The position numbers and the translations under genes are program-made. Of a stretch of 64,000 bases of DNA, positions 22,771-34,027 are shown piece after piece (the first letter of the stretch is position 1; the number at the start of each line of letters is the position of its first letter). A model generated the notes under the pieces. The model had not been told where the DNA came from and made no database searches. It saw nothing but the letters and a program-made list of their open reading frames with translations. The DNA comes from Aedes albopictus (lineage: Eukaryota > Arthropoda > Insecta > Diptera > Culicidae), in contig NC_085137.1 of NCBI RefSeq assembly GCF_035046485.1, positions 495,254,772 through 495,318,771 on the forward strand. Reading direction: 5' to 3'.

Positions 22771-23099
22771 GTTTTTTCCTTCGGATCCACTACAGAATAA
22801 TTTCTTAATAAGCGCGACAGCGTTTCACTTACGACTGAGAAAAGTCACTATTCGCAATTGATTTTTATCGAATGATAATATTCATTGAGCTTTGTCAACA
22901 TGAAATGAATGTACACAAAATGGAATGAATATGCGAAAGTGAAAATAAAGTAGACGACTGGAAACGCTTTCATGAACAAATCATTTGTGGTGAACATTCA
23001 TTCGCCACCTGATTGAGAGTGGTGGTGCAAATGAATGAATAGATACGGGCGTCATTTTTCGTTAGGAAGGTTCGAAAATTTGACACACTGACTGGAAGA
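22771..23099. other. hAT upstream flank, ATTCAT-rich
   Basis: Lies upstream of the transposase start. Words such as ATTCATT, GAATGAATG and ACATTCATTTCATG recur at least seven times in either orientation, in the manner of hAT subterminal repeats. No TIR could be defined. Confidence 0.35.
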
Positions 23100-23936
23100 A
23101 CATCATAAGGAAACCCTGCGACATCAAGACCGTTGACGGGATGATCGTAGCGTGGAAGCAGAAGGAGTTGCATGGGACGCACCCCCATCAACTGGAGCTC
23201 GAGCACATCGATAAGGCGGCGTCGAACGCGTGGCTGGTGCGGGGTGACCTCTTCTCGGAAACAGAAGGTTTCATGGTAGCCATCCAGGACCGGGTAAATG
23301 CGACGAAGAACTATCGGCGGTACATTTTGTACGAAGACGTGGAGGACCGCTGCAGGAAGTGCAATTCAGTAGGAGAAACGATCAAGCATGTCGTTGCAGG
23401 CTGTTCAGTGTTAGCTGGATCTGCCTACCTCGATCGTCACAACGAAGTTGCCAAGATTGTGCACCAACAGCTTGCTTTAAAGCACAACTTGGTCGACAGA
23501 TTTGTACCCTACTACAAGTACCAGCCGGACCCGGTTCTGGAAAATAGTTGCATAAAGCTGTACTGGGATCGCGAGATCATTACGGACGTCCTCATTCGTG
23601 CCAACCGGCCCGACATTATGGTTTACGACAAAAGGATGAAGCGGGTAACCCTCATCGACATCGCTGTACCGTTAGACGTTAGACCATAATGTCCAATCAA
23701 CGTTCTCCGGCAAGATAACCAAGCTCCACGACCTAGCGGAGAAGTTGAAGCAGATGTGGCACTTGAAGGACGTCCGTATAGTTCCGGTTGTCCTCTCGGC
23801 AACCGGAGTGGTCCCTAAATCTCTCCTAAGGTCCCTAGACGAGCTGGAACTGAAGAAGGACCTGAACAGCATCCTGAAAGCGGTGATTCTTGGAACCTGT
23901 AGTACAGTTAGGCGGTTCCTGAATCAACACAACTGA
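23100..23936 (+). pseudogene. R4/Dong-like retrotransposon, 3' part (zinc knuckle and restriction-like endonuclease)
   Basis: Frame 23141-23689 then, one base shifted, to the TGA at 23934. It shows EGFMVAIQDRV, a CCHC knuckle (CRKCNSVGETIKHVVAGC), VPYYKYQPDPVLEN, then the restriction-like endonuclease core RPDIMVYDK...LIDIA (PD-(D/E)xK fold), followed by MWHLKDVRIVPVVLSATGVV. This arrangement is the C-terminus of R2/R4/Dong-group retrotransposons, whose endonuclease nicks target DNA for target-primed reverse transcription. A 5'-truncated copy with one frameshift near 23684; 3' UTR continues to about 24000. Confidence 0.9.
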
Positions 23937-23999
23937 AATCCGTAGCAGACTCATTATAGGATAAGCATAACACCGGCTAATGAGATCCACAGAGCCCTT

Positions 24000-24716
24000 T
24001 GGCAATCCGATTGCCCGGGGTAGGTGAAAGTTTCCAGCAAGTTTTGCTGGGAAGTGCCAAAACTCTATAATAATAATAAAACTCTCAGCATCATGAGGGG
24101 GATATTTCAAGGCGATACCTTTAGTCCGCTATGGTTCTGCCTTGCGATGAACCCCCTCAGCAGGGCACTCAACCAATGCAACTATGGTTACCAACTAAAA
24201 AGTGGAGGAAGGAGTACAAGAATAACCCACACCTTCTTTATGGACGACCTGAAGCTGTTTGCGGAATCAGTACAGAGGCTGCATCAACTGTTGCAGCTTG
24301 TGACGGTGTTCAGCAACGACATCCGGATGGAGTTTGGAATTGACAAATGTCGGTCAGTCCATCTTCGCCGGGGTCAAGTAGTGGACGCCAGCTGTTTCCG
24401 CGTCAACGAACAGGAGGAGATTCGGAATATGGTTGAAAGCGAAGCGACCAAAAACCTCGGCTTCCTGCAACTGAGAGGTATTTGTCACACAGCGATCAAG
24501 AAGGAACTGCAGGACAAGTTCTTGCATCGTGTCAACTCTGTTCTGAGGAGCTTTCTGTCAGCCGGCAACAAGGTGAAGGCGATCAACACGTTTGCTGTGC
24601 CCTTGTTGACCTACAGCTTTGAAGTGGTAAAGTGGACCAAGACTGACCTCGAGACGTTAGAACGAGCATGCGCCATCCAAAGTCGTCCATCGAGAGAGTC
24701 ACCCTGCCACGCTCAT
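24000..24716 (+). pseudogene. R4/Dong-like retrotransposon, reverse-transcriptase fragment
   Basis: IHRALWQSDCPG then KLYNNNKTLSIMRGIFQGDT, SPLWFCLAMNPLSRALN, the catalytic box FFMDDLKLFA (usually YMDD), MEFGIDKCRSVHLRRGQ and the thumb segment. After LETLERA the frame shifts and continues as HPKSSIERVTLPRSLN before a stop. In an intact element this RT part lies upstream of the endonuclease part at 23100-23936; here it lies downstream, so the two are separate truncated insertions or a rearrangement. The TAATAATAATAA run at about 24067-24080 is inside the coding frame. Confidence 0.9.
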
Positions 24717-25119
24717 TAAATTGAGATTTTCGCTGTGTTCCCAACCACCGATTTCAAATTCGAACTCATCATTAGAAATCTGAGAGTCTAAGCTTTCCAA
24801 AACATTCAAAAATTAAGGTGTGCATTGACCGCAACAATGGTATATCGATGAAAACGTTAGGCGACCTCCTATTCTCCCATACATTTTGCTGCAGACGCCA
24901 CGCGCATGCATGCGATTCCACCGATCCCGTTATCGCACGCACTTTTCTTGAATTTATGGAGGCACTAAAAATTTCGAAATAAAATCATGAGCCAAATATG
25001 ATGACCTACATCAGTGATCCTCAGGCCCATTTTTACGAATTAAGTATCTTTCCCATGCATTAAGCTCCTTTAATATGTCTCTTGCCGCCAAATAGCTAAA
25101 ATACTAGATACCCCAAATT
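24717..25119. other. Unassigned sequence
   Basis: No gene recognised. A moderately GC-rich patch (24880-24950) includes the repeated word CGCATGCATGCG. No TIRs found. Confidence 0.35.
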
Positions 25120-25960
25120 ATCACTGACCAGGAAGTCCTTCTGAGATCCATAGAAATTCCATCCAGGGTCTAAGAAATCCTTCCCGGTTTCTCCACAAAT
25201 TTTTTCTAGGACTTTCACAGGAGTTTCTTCTGGAATTCGTAGATTGTGCTTGATCAGATTCTTTCAAGAGTTTATTTAGGATCCCTTTTTTCAGGAGTTT
25301 CTTCTGAGATTCCGTTTGGGATTCCTTCAAGAGCTCTAGCAAGAATTCCTCAAGGTAGTTCTCTCGGGATTCTTTCAGAGATCCTTTCTGGGATTTTTTA
25401 GATTCTTTCTAGGTTTCCTTCAGAAATTCGCTCTAGGATCCCTTCTGAAGTTTTCAAAAAGGTTCCATCTGAGATACCTCCAGATATTCCTTCGAAGATT
25501 CCTTCTGGCACTTCAAGAGATTTCTTCCGGAATTTCTCAATGAGTTCCGGTTATCCTCCAGGAATTCCATTCGAGATTCTCTCAAGGATTTATTTTGGAA
25601 TGTCTTCAGAAGTTTTTTGGACATCCAGAAAGTATTCTTGGAAATTCCAGCTATTTTACCCGGGATCCCTGTAGGAGGTTTTTGGAGGTCGCTTCAGGAA
25701 TTCTTTTCGAGATTCCTTCAGAAAGTCCTTCCAAATTTCCTACAGGTGCAGTTACTTCAGGAATTCTTTCTGAAATCCATTCAGGAATTCTGAAAGAACC
25801 CTGACGAGAACTTTTTACAGTATTCCCTCAAAATCTTCTCTTACAAGGACTACTTCTGGGATTGCTTAAAGATTTCCTTCCGTGAATTCTCCCAGGATCT
25901 ATTTTCTGGATTTTTTTTCGGGGATCCCATGCATATCCATCCAAATCTAGATGAGATTCT
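25120..25960. repeat. Degenerate GGAATTCCT-rich array D2
   Basis: Repeated words TTCCTTC, GGAATTC, GGGATTC and TTTCTTCTGG at irregular 15-25 bp spacing; same class as 15690-17165. TCTCTCGGGATTCTTTCAGAG near 25362 is close to the 23-bp satellite unit. Confidence 0.7.
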
Positions 25961-26260
25961 TAATAATAATAAGAACCCTAATAATGTTCCCATGTCATGA
26001 AAAATCTATGCTAGAATTTCTAGCACAATTCCAGTGTTAATTCAATAAATCTCCTGGTGACGTTATAAAAAAAATCGAAAAATATCTAGAAGACAGGAGG
26101 CACAGTATTCTATAAGTACTTTCACAACTTTTTGTGAATTTGCCATCTTTGTATTAAAACTTCTTGTAGTAGTTACTAAGATATGTTATTATCAAGGAAG
26201 TCCAGACATTTCTAATTTCGACAGGATCCTAACTCAAGCCAATTACACAATATTCTAGAA

Positions 26261-26505
26261 TGAGTTTAAATAAGGGCGAAAGTAACATGAGAGAATTCTC
26301 TTCATCGACTCTCTCTTCTGCAAATTAAAGCGACAAGATGCAGGTATGGTTGAACTTTATGGTCATAAATCGCTAGGTTGCGATGCAATCTAGCGTCTAA
26401 GTGTAAAAAAGTTCGATTAAATTTGCATCTTGTCACTTTAATTTGCAGAAGAGAGAGTCCATGAAGAGAACTCGCTCATGTTACTTTCGCCCTTATTTAA
26501 ACTCA
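26261..26505. mobile_element. MITE with about 80-bp TIRs
   Basis: Left end TGAGTTTAAATAAGGGCGAA, mirrored by TTCGCCCTTATTTAAACTCA on the right; arms continue through AAGTAACATGAG, CTCTCTCTTCTGCAAATTAA and ACAAGATGCA. About 245 bp, no coding. Target duplication not evident. Confidence 0.85.
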
Positions 26506-26823
26506 ACCTATATTATACTAAAAGTAATAAATGTTCACGTTGTATCCAGCTACTGATCAGGGTAGCACATAGTAAGCTTCTCGAAAATAAATACACAGAA
26601 AACCATCATCGTTAATCGATGATGTAATGCCTGATTGGTTTCGCACTCATCGGCCTGATCTGGCACTGCTGCTAGTAGACCGCATTTCTCCCCCGTGAAA
26701 ATATAGAATTAATTAGGCTTGTTGCGAATAGGTCCACGCGAAGGCTCGACTCAACTGGTAGGCCACGATCTGCACTGTCGTCGTAGCACATAACCTAAAT
26801 TACGCATAAGATCGCGTATGACT
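26506..26823. other. Unassigned sequence before the gap
   Basis: Low-copy-looking, moderate GC, with the small palindrome ATCATCGTTAATCGATGAT near 26607. Could be intron or 5' flank of the gene at 30032. No exon recognised. Confidence 0.3.
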
Positions 26824-27323
26824 NNNNNNNNNNNNNNNNNNNNNNNNNNNNNNNNNNNNNNNNNNNNNNNNNNNNNNNNNNNNNNNNNNNNNNNNNNNNN
26901 NNNNNNNNNNNNNNNNNNNNNNNNNNNNNNNNNNNNNNNNNNNNNNNNNNNNNNNNNNNNNNNNNNNNNNNNNNNNNNNNNNNNNNNNNNNNNNNNNNNN
27001 NNNNNNNNNNNNNNNNNNNNNNNNNNNNNNNNNNNNNNNNNNNNNNNNNNNNNNNNNNNNNNNNNNNNNNNNNNNNNNNNNNNNNNNNNNNNNNNNNNNN
27101 NNNNNNNNNNNNNNNNNNNNNNNNNNNNNNNNNNNNNNNNNNNNNNNNNNNNNNNNNNNNNNNNNNNNNNNNNNNNNNNNNNNNNNNNNNNNNNNNNNNN
27201 NNNNNNNNNNNNNNNNNNNNNNNNNNNNNNNNNNNNNNNNNNNNNNNNNNNNNNNNNNNNNNNNNNNNNNNNNNNNNNNNNNNNNNNNNNNNNNNNNNNN
27301 NNNNNNNNNNNNNNNNNNNNNNN
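26824..27323. other. Assembly gap (500 N)
   Basis: Exactly 500 undetermined bases, a standard placeholder, immediately followed by the 23-bp satellite. The true array is likely longer than shown. Any frame that appears to cross it is meaningless. Confidence 0.99.
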
Positions 27324-29660
27324 ATTCTCTCAGAATCCTGCCAAGGATTCTCTCAGAATCCTGCCAAGGATTCTCTCAGAATCCTGCCAAGGATTCTCTC
27401 AGAATCCTGCCAAGGATTCTCTCAGAATCCTGCCAAGGATTCTCTCAGAATCCTGCCGAGGATTCTCTCAGAATCCTGCCGAGGATTCTCTCAGAATCCT
27501 GCCAAGGATTCTCTCAGAATCCTGCCAAGGATTCTCTCAGAATCCTGCCAAGGATTCTCTCAGAATCCTGCCAAGGATTCTCTCAGAATCCTGCCAAGGA
27601 TTCTCTCAGAATCCTGCCAAGGATTCTCTCAGAATCCTGCCGAGGATTCTCTCAGAATCCTGCCAAGGATTCTCTCAGAATCCTGCCAAGGATTCTCTCA
27701 GAATCCTGCCAAGGATTCTCTCAGAATCCTGCCAAGGATTCTCTCAGAATCCTGCCAAGGATTCTCTCAGAATCCTGCCAAGGATTCTCTCAGAATCCTG
27801 CCAAGGATTCTCTCAGAATCCTGCCAAGGATTCTCTCAGAATCCTGCCAAGGATTCTCTCAGAATCCTGCCAAGGATTCTCTCAGTATCCTGCCAAGGAT
27901 TCTCTCAGAATCCTGCCAAGGATTCTCTCAGAATCCTGCCAAGGATTCTCTCAGAATCCTGCCAATGATTCTCTCAGAATCCTGCCAAGGATTCTCTCAG
28001 AATCCTGCCAAGGATTCTCTCAGAATCCTGCCAAGGATTCTCTCAGAATCCTGCCAAGGATTCTCTCAGAATCCTGCCAAGGATTCTCTCAGAATCCTGC
28101 CAAGGATTCTCTCAGAATCCTGCCAAGGATTCTCTCAGAATCCTGCCAAGGATTCTCTCAGAATCCTGCCAAGGATTCTCTCATAATCCTGCCAAGGATT
28201 CTCTCAGAATCCTGCCAAGGATTCTCTCTGAATCCTGCCAAGGATTCTCTCTGAATCCTGCCAAGGATTCTCTCAGAATCCTGCCAAGGATTCTCTCAGA
28301 AACCTGCCAAGGATTCTCTCTGAATCCTGCCAAGGATTCTCTCAGAATCCTGCCAAGGATTCTCTCCGAATCCTGCCAAGGATTCTCCCAGAATCCTGCC
28401 AAAGATTCTCTCAGAATCCTGCTCAGGATTCTCTCAGAATCCTGCTCATGATTCTCTCAGAATCCTGCTCAGGATTCTCTCAGAATCCTGCTCAGGATTC
28501 TCTCAGAATCCTGCTCAGGATTCTCTCAGAATCCTGCTCAGGATTCTCTCAGAATCCTGCTCAGGATTCTCTCAGAATCCTGCCAAGGATTCTCTCAGAA
28601 TCCTGCTCAGGATTCTCTCAGAATCCTGCTCAGGATTCTCTCAGAATCCTGCTCAGGATTCTCTCAGAATCCTGCTCAGGATTCTCTCAGAATCCTGCTC
28701 AGGATTCTCTCAGAATCCTGCTCAGGATTCTCTCAGAATCCTGCTCAGGATTCTCTCAGAATCCTGCTCAGGATTCTCTCAGAATCCTGCTCAGGATTCT
28801 CTCAGATACCTGCTCAGGATTCTCTCAGAATCCTGCTCAGGATTCTCTCAGAATCCTGCTCAGGATTCTCTCAGAATCCTGCTCAGGATTCTCTCAGAAT
28901 CCTGCTCAGGATTCTCTCAGAATCCTGCTCAGGATTCTCTCAGAATCCTGCTCAGGATTTTCTCAGAATCCTGCTCAGGATTCTCCCAAAATCCTGCCAA
29001 GGATTCTCTCAGAATCCTGCTCAGGATACTCTCAGAATCCTGCTCAGGATTTTCTCAAAATCCTGCTCAGAATTCTCTCGGAATCCTGGGCAGGATTCTC
29101 TCGGAATCCTGCCAAGGATTCTCTCGGAATCCTGCTCAGGATTCTCTCGGAATCCTGCCCAGGATTCTCTCGGAATCGTGCTCAGGATTCTCTCGGAATC
29201 CTGCCAAGGATTCTCTAGGAATTCTACTCAAGATTCTCTTGGAATCCTACTCAAGATTCTCTTGGAATCCTGCCCAAGATTCACTAGGAATCCTGCCCAA
29301 GATTCACCAGGAATCCTGCCCAGGATTCTCTCGGAATCCTGCCCAGGATTTTCTCGGAATCCTACCCAGGATTCTCTCGGAATCCTGCCCAAGATTCACT
29401 AGAAATTCTACTCAAGATTCTCTTGGAATCCTACTCAAGATTCTCTTGGAATCCTGCCCAAGATTCACTAGGAATCCTGCCCAAGATTCACCAGGAATCC
29501 TGCCCAGGATTCTCTCGGAATCCTGCCCAGGATTTTCTCGGAATCCTGCCCAGGATTCTCTCGGAATCCTGCCCAGGATTCTCTCGGAATCCTGCCCAGG
29601 ATTCTCTCGGAATCCTGCCTAGGGTTATCTCGGAATCCTGCTCAGGAGCGAATCCCTAGC
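27324..29660 (+). repeat. 23-bp satellite array (about 100 units)
   Basis: Unit ATTCTCTCAGAATCCTGCC plus AAGG, strict 23-bp period. Variants are spatially sorted: CCAAGG units to about 28400, CTCAGG units to about 29090, then CCCAGG/CCAAG units with TCGGAATC or TAGGAATC. A block of eight units (184 bp) starting near 29221 is duplicated starting near 29405. Because 23 is not a multiple of 3 and the unit has no stop in any phase, all three forward frames stay open; the long repeat protein is an artefact. Confidence 0.98.
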
Positions 29661-29770
29661 AGGATTCTGAGAGAATTTTTGGCAGGATTCTGAGAAAATC
29701 CTTGGCAGGATTCTGATAAAATCGTTGAATCCTTGTTCAGGAATCCTATACAGGATTCTCGTGACCACAC
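29645..29770 (-). repeat. Inverted tail of the 23-bp satellite
   Basis: After CTGCTCAGGAGCGAATCC the unit switches orientation: GGCAGGATTCTGAGA appears twice and CAGGATTCTGA a third time, then the array decays. The strand switch at the array edge is clear. Confidence 0.85.
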
Positions 29771-30031
29771 AATATACTGCCATAGTTATTGGCAGCGGAA
29801 GCTCTCAGTTAATAACTGTTGAAGTGCTCAAAGAAGACTAAGCTGAGAAGTAGGTTTTGTCACCTAATGGCCATTCGGCCCAATGACCTTCGGCCGAATG
29901 ACCTGACATCGATTCACGTAGAATCCTGCATAAGGTTCTCAGATTTGTTCGGATGTGTCCGGATTCTAACAGAATGAGCTATTTTACAATGGTATTTCTT
30001 TTGTTTGACGAATTACCCCATTCATCATCAG
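29771..30031. other. Spacer / intron end before the DUF753 exon
   Basis: Contains GGCCATTCGGCCCAATGACCTTCGGCC-type short repeats near 29868-29900, a small GGCCGAATGACCT duplication. It ends in the acceptor CCCATTCATCATCAG at 30031. No upstream exon seen here. Confidence 0.5.
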
Positions 30032-31172
30032 GTCCTGCAATTCGGGTGACAACCCCTCCTGTGCCACAAACCCATCTTCCATCATCAGCATGGCATCCTG
30101 TAGGGCCTGTGTGAGCCTACTGACGACCAACTCCCAAGGCGTGCAAATACTTCAGCGGGGTTGCCTGGAAGCGCTTTCAGCAGAGGTCGTCGCTCAGTGC
30201 TCCACTTCTGGTACAACATGCACGTCCTGCAGTACGAATCGTTGCAACATCGGAAACTATCCAGCGAACCGTATGGAGTGCTACAAGTGTCTTCAACCGC
30301 CGTGTATTTCCCATAACACAATTTCCCTTGAATACTGCCCAACATACTCAGCAGCTGATCGTTGTGTCATGCTACTGGACGCCTCCGGTGTACCAATTCG
30401 ACTGGGATGCAACAGTACCCTCACGGCTGCTGAACAAAGCACCTGTAGATCTAATCCCCAACAGTGCAGGTATAGCTCCAAATCGAGATCCAACGACCCC
30501 ACAGCCCTATTAACACCCGGGAGATGCGTACAATGCAACAGTGCTTACGAGCCCAACTGTATGACCAATCCAGCCGTCTTCGAAAACGAGCCATGCAACG
30601 ATCCAGAGAATAGTCAATGCTTCTCGCGGCTCATCAACGGAAACACCGTCGAACGTGGATGTCTCAACGACCTGGACAGCGCCTCCAAAACCAAGTGCCT
30701 TCAACGCAACGACTGTGCACTCTGCTCAACCCGCACGGACAGATGCAACTCCCGACAGTACCCGTCGGACCTGATCCGGTGTCACCAGTGCGACTCCAGC
30801 CAGAACGCAACCTGCAAGAATGCCCAATCTGGAACGGCTCCGTACTGTTCGTCGTACAACCGCGACAACCACTGCTACATCATAGTCCAGAAAGACGGCC
30901 AAACGGTACGGAAGTGTTCGACCCAGCCGCGCACCACGGAATGCGCCGGAGCGGATCGGTGCGAAATTTGCCGCTTTAGTTCGTGCAACTCCCGGGTGTC
31001 AACCGCCGTGATGTCTAACGATGTGCCGGATCGAACCTCTACGACCACGGCGAAACCTGGCGGAGCCGCCACCGTGGGTGCCAATTTGTTCATAACGACG
31101 ATGATTGCACTTGCGGTAGCACACCGCCATCATCTAAGCGCGGCAGCGTCATCGGTGGTTGGCGCGAAGTGA
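30032..31172 (+). CDS. DUF753-type cysteine-rich, probably GPI-anchored protein, last exon
   Basis: The exon starts after the acceptor ATCATCAG at 30031: the open frame continues 19 codons above the first ATG (30090), with SCNSGDNPSC matching the start of the later repeats, so that ATG is internal. About 380 residues are coded here, with tandem Ly6/uPAR-like units: a partial first unit, then units opening ECYKC (C64), RCVQC (C146) and IRCHQC, each with a V-x-RGC/KC-type middle and a C-x2-C-x(n)-CN end (CTSCSTNRCN, CALCSTRTDRCN, CEICRFSSCN). The second unit has lost the usual CN ending. A Thr-rich spacer and a hydrophobic tail (VGANLFITTMIALAVA) fit GPI attachment or a membrane anchor. DUF753 proteins are known from dipterans; their function is not established. 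Signal peptide and earlier exons lie outside this exon, probably beyond the satellite and gap. The frame is intact. Confidence 0.88.
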
Positions 31173-31234
31173 GATTTGAGCTGTTTGATTGCTTTGCACG
31201 GATGATGTCACCGCCGCCGGTTTTGGTTGAGTTA

Positions 31235-31240
31235 AATAAA
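31235..31240 (+). terminator. Poly(A) signal AATAAA
   Basis: AATAAA lies 63 bases after the stop codon of the DUF753-type gene, at the usual distance for a short 3' UTR. Confidence 0.7.
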
Positions 31241-31599
31241 GCTAAAGTGAAGAAATGACGAGCGACACGAGGTGAAGAATGAGTTTTGCGGTTTTATTTT
31301 GTTCACACCATCCGAAACAGAGCCCCCGTTAGGTCGAACGCTCGTCAACCAGGTGATGAATGTGGTGTTTGCCGGTGTTTTGATGTTTGTTTAAAGACGT
31401 TGATCATTGTGCCATTAGTGGAGAAACGGTTTGCAAAATAATATTATTTAACCGTTGAATCATGACAATAATTTGAGGATAGCTTGCCTTCAAAACAAAC
31501 TTCAAATTTAAGATTGTCGAAGTCTTCTTTTCATGATTAAAACAGTAATTCGTCATAAATTCCGAAGTGATCGAGCAACGAGTCACTTGAAAAAAGTTT
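31241..31599. other. 3' flank of the DUF753-type gene
   Basis: Moderate GC up to about 31390, then AT-rich. No element or second gene recognised. Confidence 0.4.
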
Positions 31600-32388
31600 A
31601 GCAGATGAAAAAAAAGACAGAAGGAATTGCATGGAGCAGTACCTGGAGAAACCTCTAGAAATAATTCTAACTGAATCCGTGGAGAAATTCTTGCGAAAGT
31701 GTCTAAAGGAACTATTGTAGAAATATATGCATCGGGACCAACACTTCAAAAGGACGTAACTTATATTTCCCACGTAATTCACAAACATTACTAAACAGAG
31801 AAATTGCTACTCTTTCCGATAGTGGCGCTGAATTGCATGGGAGCAATGACATACAATCCACAGATGTGGCCTTTTAAAATGTTGGTGCCGACATGAAGTC
31901 TTGAAGAAAACCCCGAAGATATACTTGCACGAACTCTATCTTAAAAGCAGGATGAATTCCAACGATTCTTTCGAGAACAATTCCTAAAATATTTCATGGA
32001 AGACTTATGTACTGCGAAAATCACTAAAACGGTTTCGGAAAGTATTCATGAAGAAAATTTCGTAGAAATCCTTGGAGGATATTCTGAACAATTTTTCGAA
32101 AAAATCCATGGAAATCTATCCTTTGAAAGTTTTTTGAAGAAAATTTTTTAGAGTAATTCCTGCACATATCCATGTAAGAATTCTTAATGAATATTCTTTT
32201 TCAATCCTAAAAGAAATCCCTGGAAGAATTGCTGTAGAAAATCCTGAAGTAATCACTCTGATTTACTCCTGAAGAATGCCTAAAGCAATCTCTAGAAACA
32301 TTTCTGTGGAAATGTGTAGAGAAATTCCTTAAGAAGGCTATGAGAAAATCCTTGACAGGTTCCTGGAAGCGTTCTTGAACAGTATTCT
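31600..32388. repeat. Degenerate GGAATTCCT-rich array D3
   Basis: Irregular repeats of GAAATCC, GGAAGAATT and CCTGGAAG at 15-30 bp spacing; same class as D1. Confidence 0.65.
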
Positions 32389-32930
32389 ATTACAACTTTT
32401 ATTTACGTGTCAAATGTACTATTTTAACATGAAAGCTTTTTCCTAAGTTTATTGCACATTTATAGTGCTCTAAAGTAAAAAAGAATCATAAGATCTTAGA
32501 AATCTTATTTTTTGATGACCTACTTGCTGGTCATTTCGGGCAAAGATTTTATATCAGATAAGTGAATTGTTCCCTATCAGGGACATCAAAATGTAAACGT
32601 CTCGTATTAAAACCTTAATCAGAAGGCCCTTTTAGGATTAGAAATTCCTAGATAAAACTCAAGCAATGAAAGCAATAACGCTGCGAACAAAAAGGCTACA
32701 TGCCAGAAAAAAATACGTTTAGGTACAGGATTGACTGGTGGACCCAAAACATTTATGAAACCTCGTCATCCTGTCATCGGAAATTGTTATCCAGTAGGGT
32801 AACAGGGCAAAATATATGTTCTGTGTTGTATATGTCTATATGTGTTGTCCTAGTTTATTGTGCATTTATAGTGTCCCACTATAAGATGTTCTATTTTATA
32901 GTGTTACATTATTTTTTCGTAATAATTCAT
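32389..32930 (+). repeat. ~530-bp dispersed repeat, copy 2
   Basis: Collinear with 13576-14105 (ACAACTTTTATTT, GCACATTTATAGTGCTCT, GGCCCTTTTAGGATTAG, CCTCGTCATCCTG, AGGGCAAAATATATGTTCTG). It lacks the CAAGCCTAAC inverted ends that enclose copy 1 and is bounded by degenerate arrays on both sides. Confidence 0.85.
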
Positions 32931-33920
32931 GTTGGATCCCTGAAATACACTGCATATATACAAGAATTTCTGCACGAACTCCTGCAGGAATTATTGATGA
33001 AATTTCTGGAAAATATACGTGAGCAACCTCAGTATATATTAACCCCTGATTAAATCCTGATTAAGCCATTTCTGGAGGAAACTTTGAAGAATCACAAAAA
33101 TACTCCTGAAAGTCCTGAAAAAGACCCAAGAACAATTTCTGAAATATTCACAAGAAAACTTAAACAAATTTCTTCCTGAAAAAATCCTAAGAGAAACTCT
33201 TAAAGGAGTTTCCGCAGAAATGCGTAAAAAAACCCGTGAGGAATGCTTGTAAAAAAAAATCCTAAAGAATTCTTGCAGAAAAAAACTGTAATGATTTTGT
33301 AAGAAAGCCCTGGAGAAAACTCCTGAAAAATCCCAGAAAAAAATCTAAAGGGGTTCTGAAAAAAAACCCTGATAGAATTTTCGCAGGAATTTCTTGTTGA
33401 TTTCCTGAAATATTACCAGAAAAAATGCTTGAAACACTCCTGGGAAGAATTCCAGAAAGAGTAGAGCAATTCCTCAAAACAAAATTCTCTGAAAATATTT
33501 TGTTTAAATTCTAGAAGAATTATTCCTAAAATCCCTGGATAAATTCATAGAATACTTGCTTGAAGAATTTCTCAAATACTTGCCGGAAGAAATCATAAAG
33601 GAATACCTAGAGGAACTATGGAAACTAAAGGAATTCCGAATTCCGGAAATATGCAACTTCTTAAGAAATACCTGGAGAAATCCACAAAGAAAATTCTGGA
33701 GGAATTCTTGTAGGCATCCCAGGAGGTGTTCCCGTGATACTTTCTGGAATACTGTATAGAGGACTATCTGGGGTGAATCCCACAGAAAAGCGTTAAGGAA
33801 TTCCTCTAGGAATTGCTGGATGATTTTTTGGAGAAATTTGCATGCAAATCTCTGAAGGAACTTCAGAAAGCCTACCTGGCGAAGTTCTTAGAGGAATCCC
33901 TAAATAAATTCTACACGCAC
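32931..33920. repeat. Degenerate GGAATTCCT-rich array D4
   Basis: Irregular repeats of CCTGAAA, GGAATTC, GAATTCCAGAA and GGAGAAAT. E/L/F-rich frames such as 33556-33759 have no domain and arise from the repeat. Confidence 0.65.
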
Positions 33921-34027
33921 GGAGACAAATTTCGTTCATTTGGAATAAAAATATTCATGTTTATCCGTAATCTGAATAAATATTTTAAAATGAATTTTTA
34001 CATTCATGCAAATTGTCAGAAATTAAC

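Noticed and set aside
26818..29659. Very long repeat-protein frames (FSQNPAKDSLRILPRI type) across the satellite
   Set aside because: The 23-bp unit has no stop in any phase and its length is not a multiple of three, so every frame stays open. One frame even crosses 500 N. No start context, splice sites or domain.
33556..33759. Coiled-coil-like small protein rich in E, L and K
   Set aside because: Comes from the degenerate GGAATT repeat; similar frames occur in every such array and none has a domain or conserved length.
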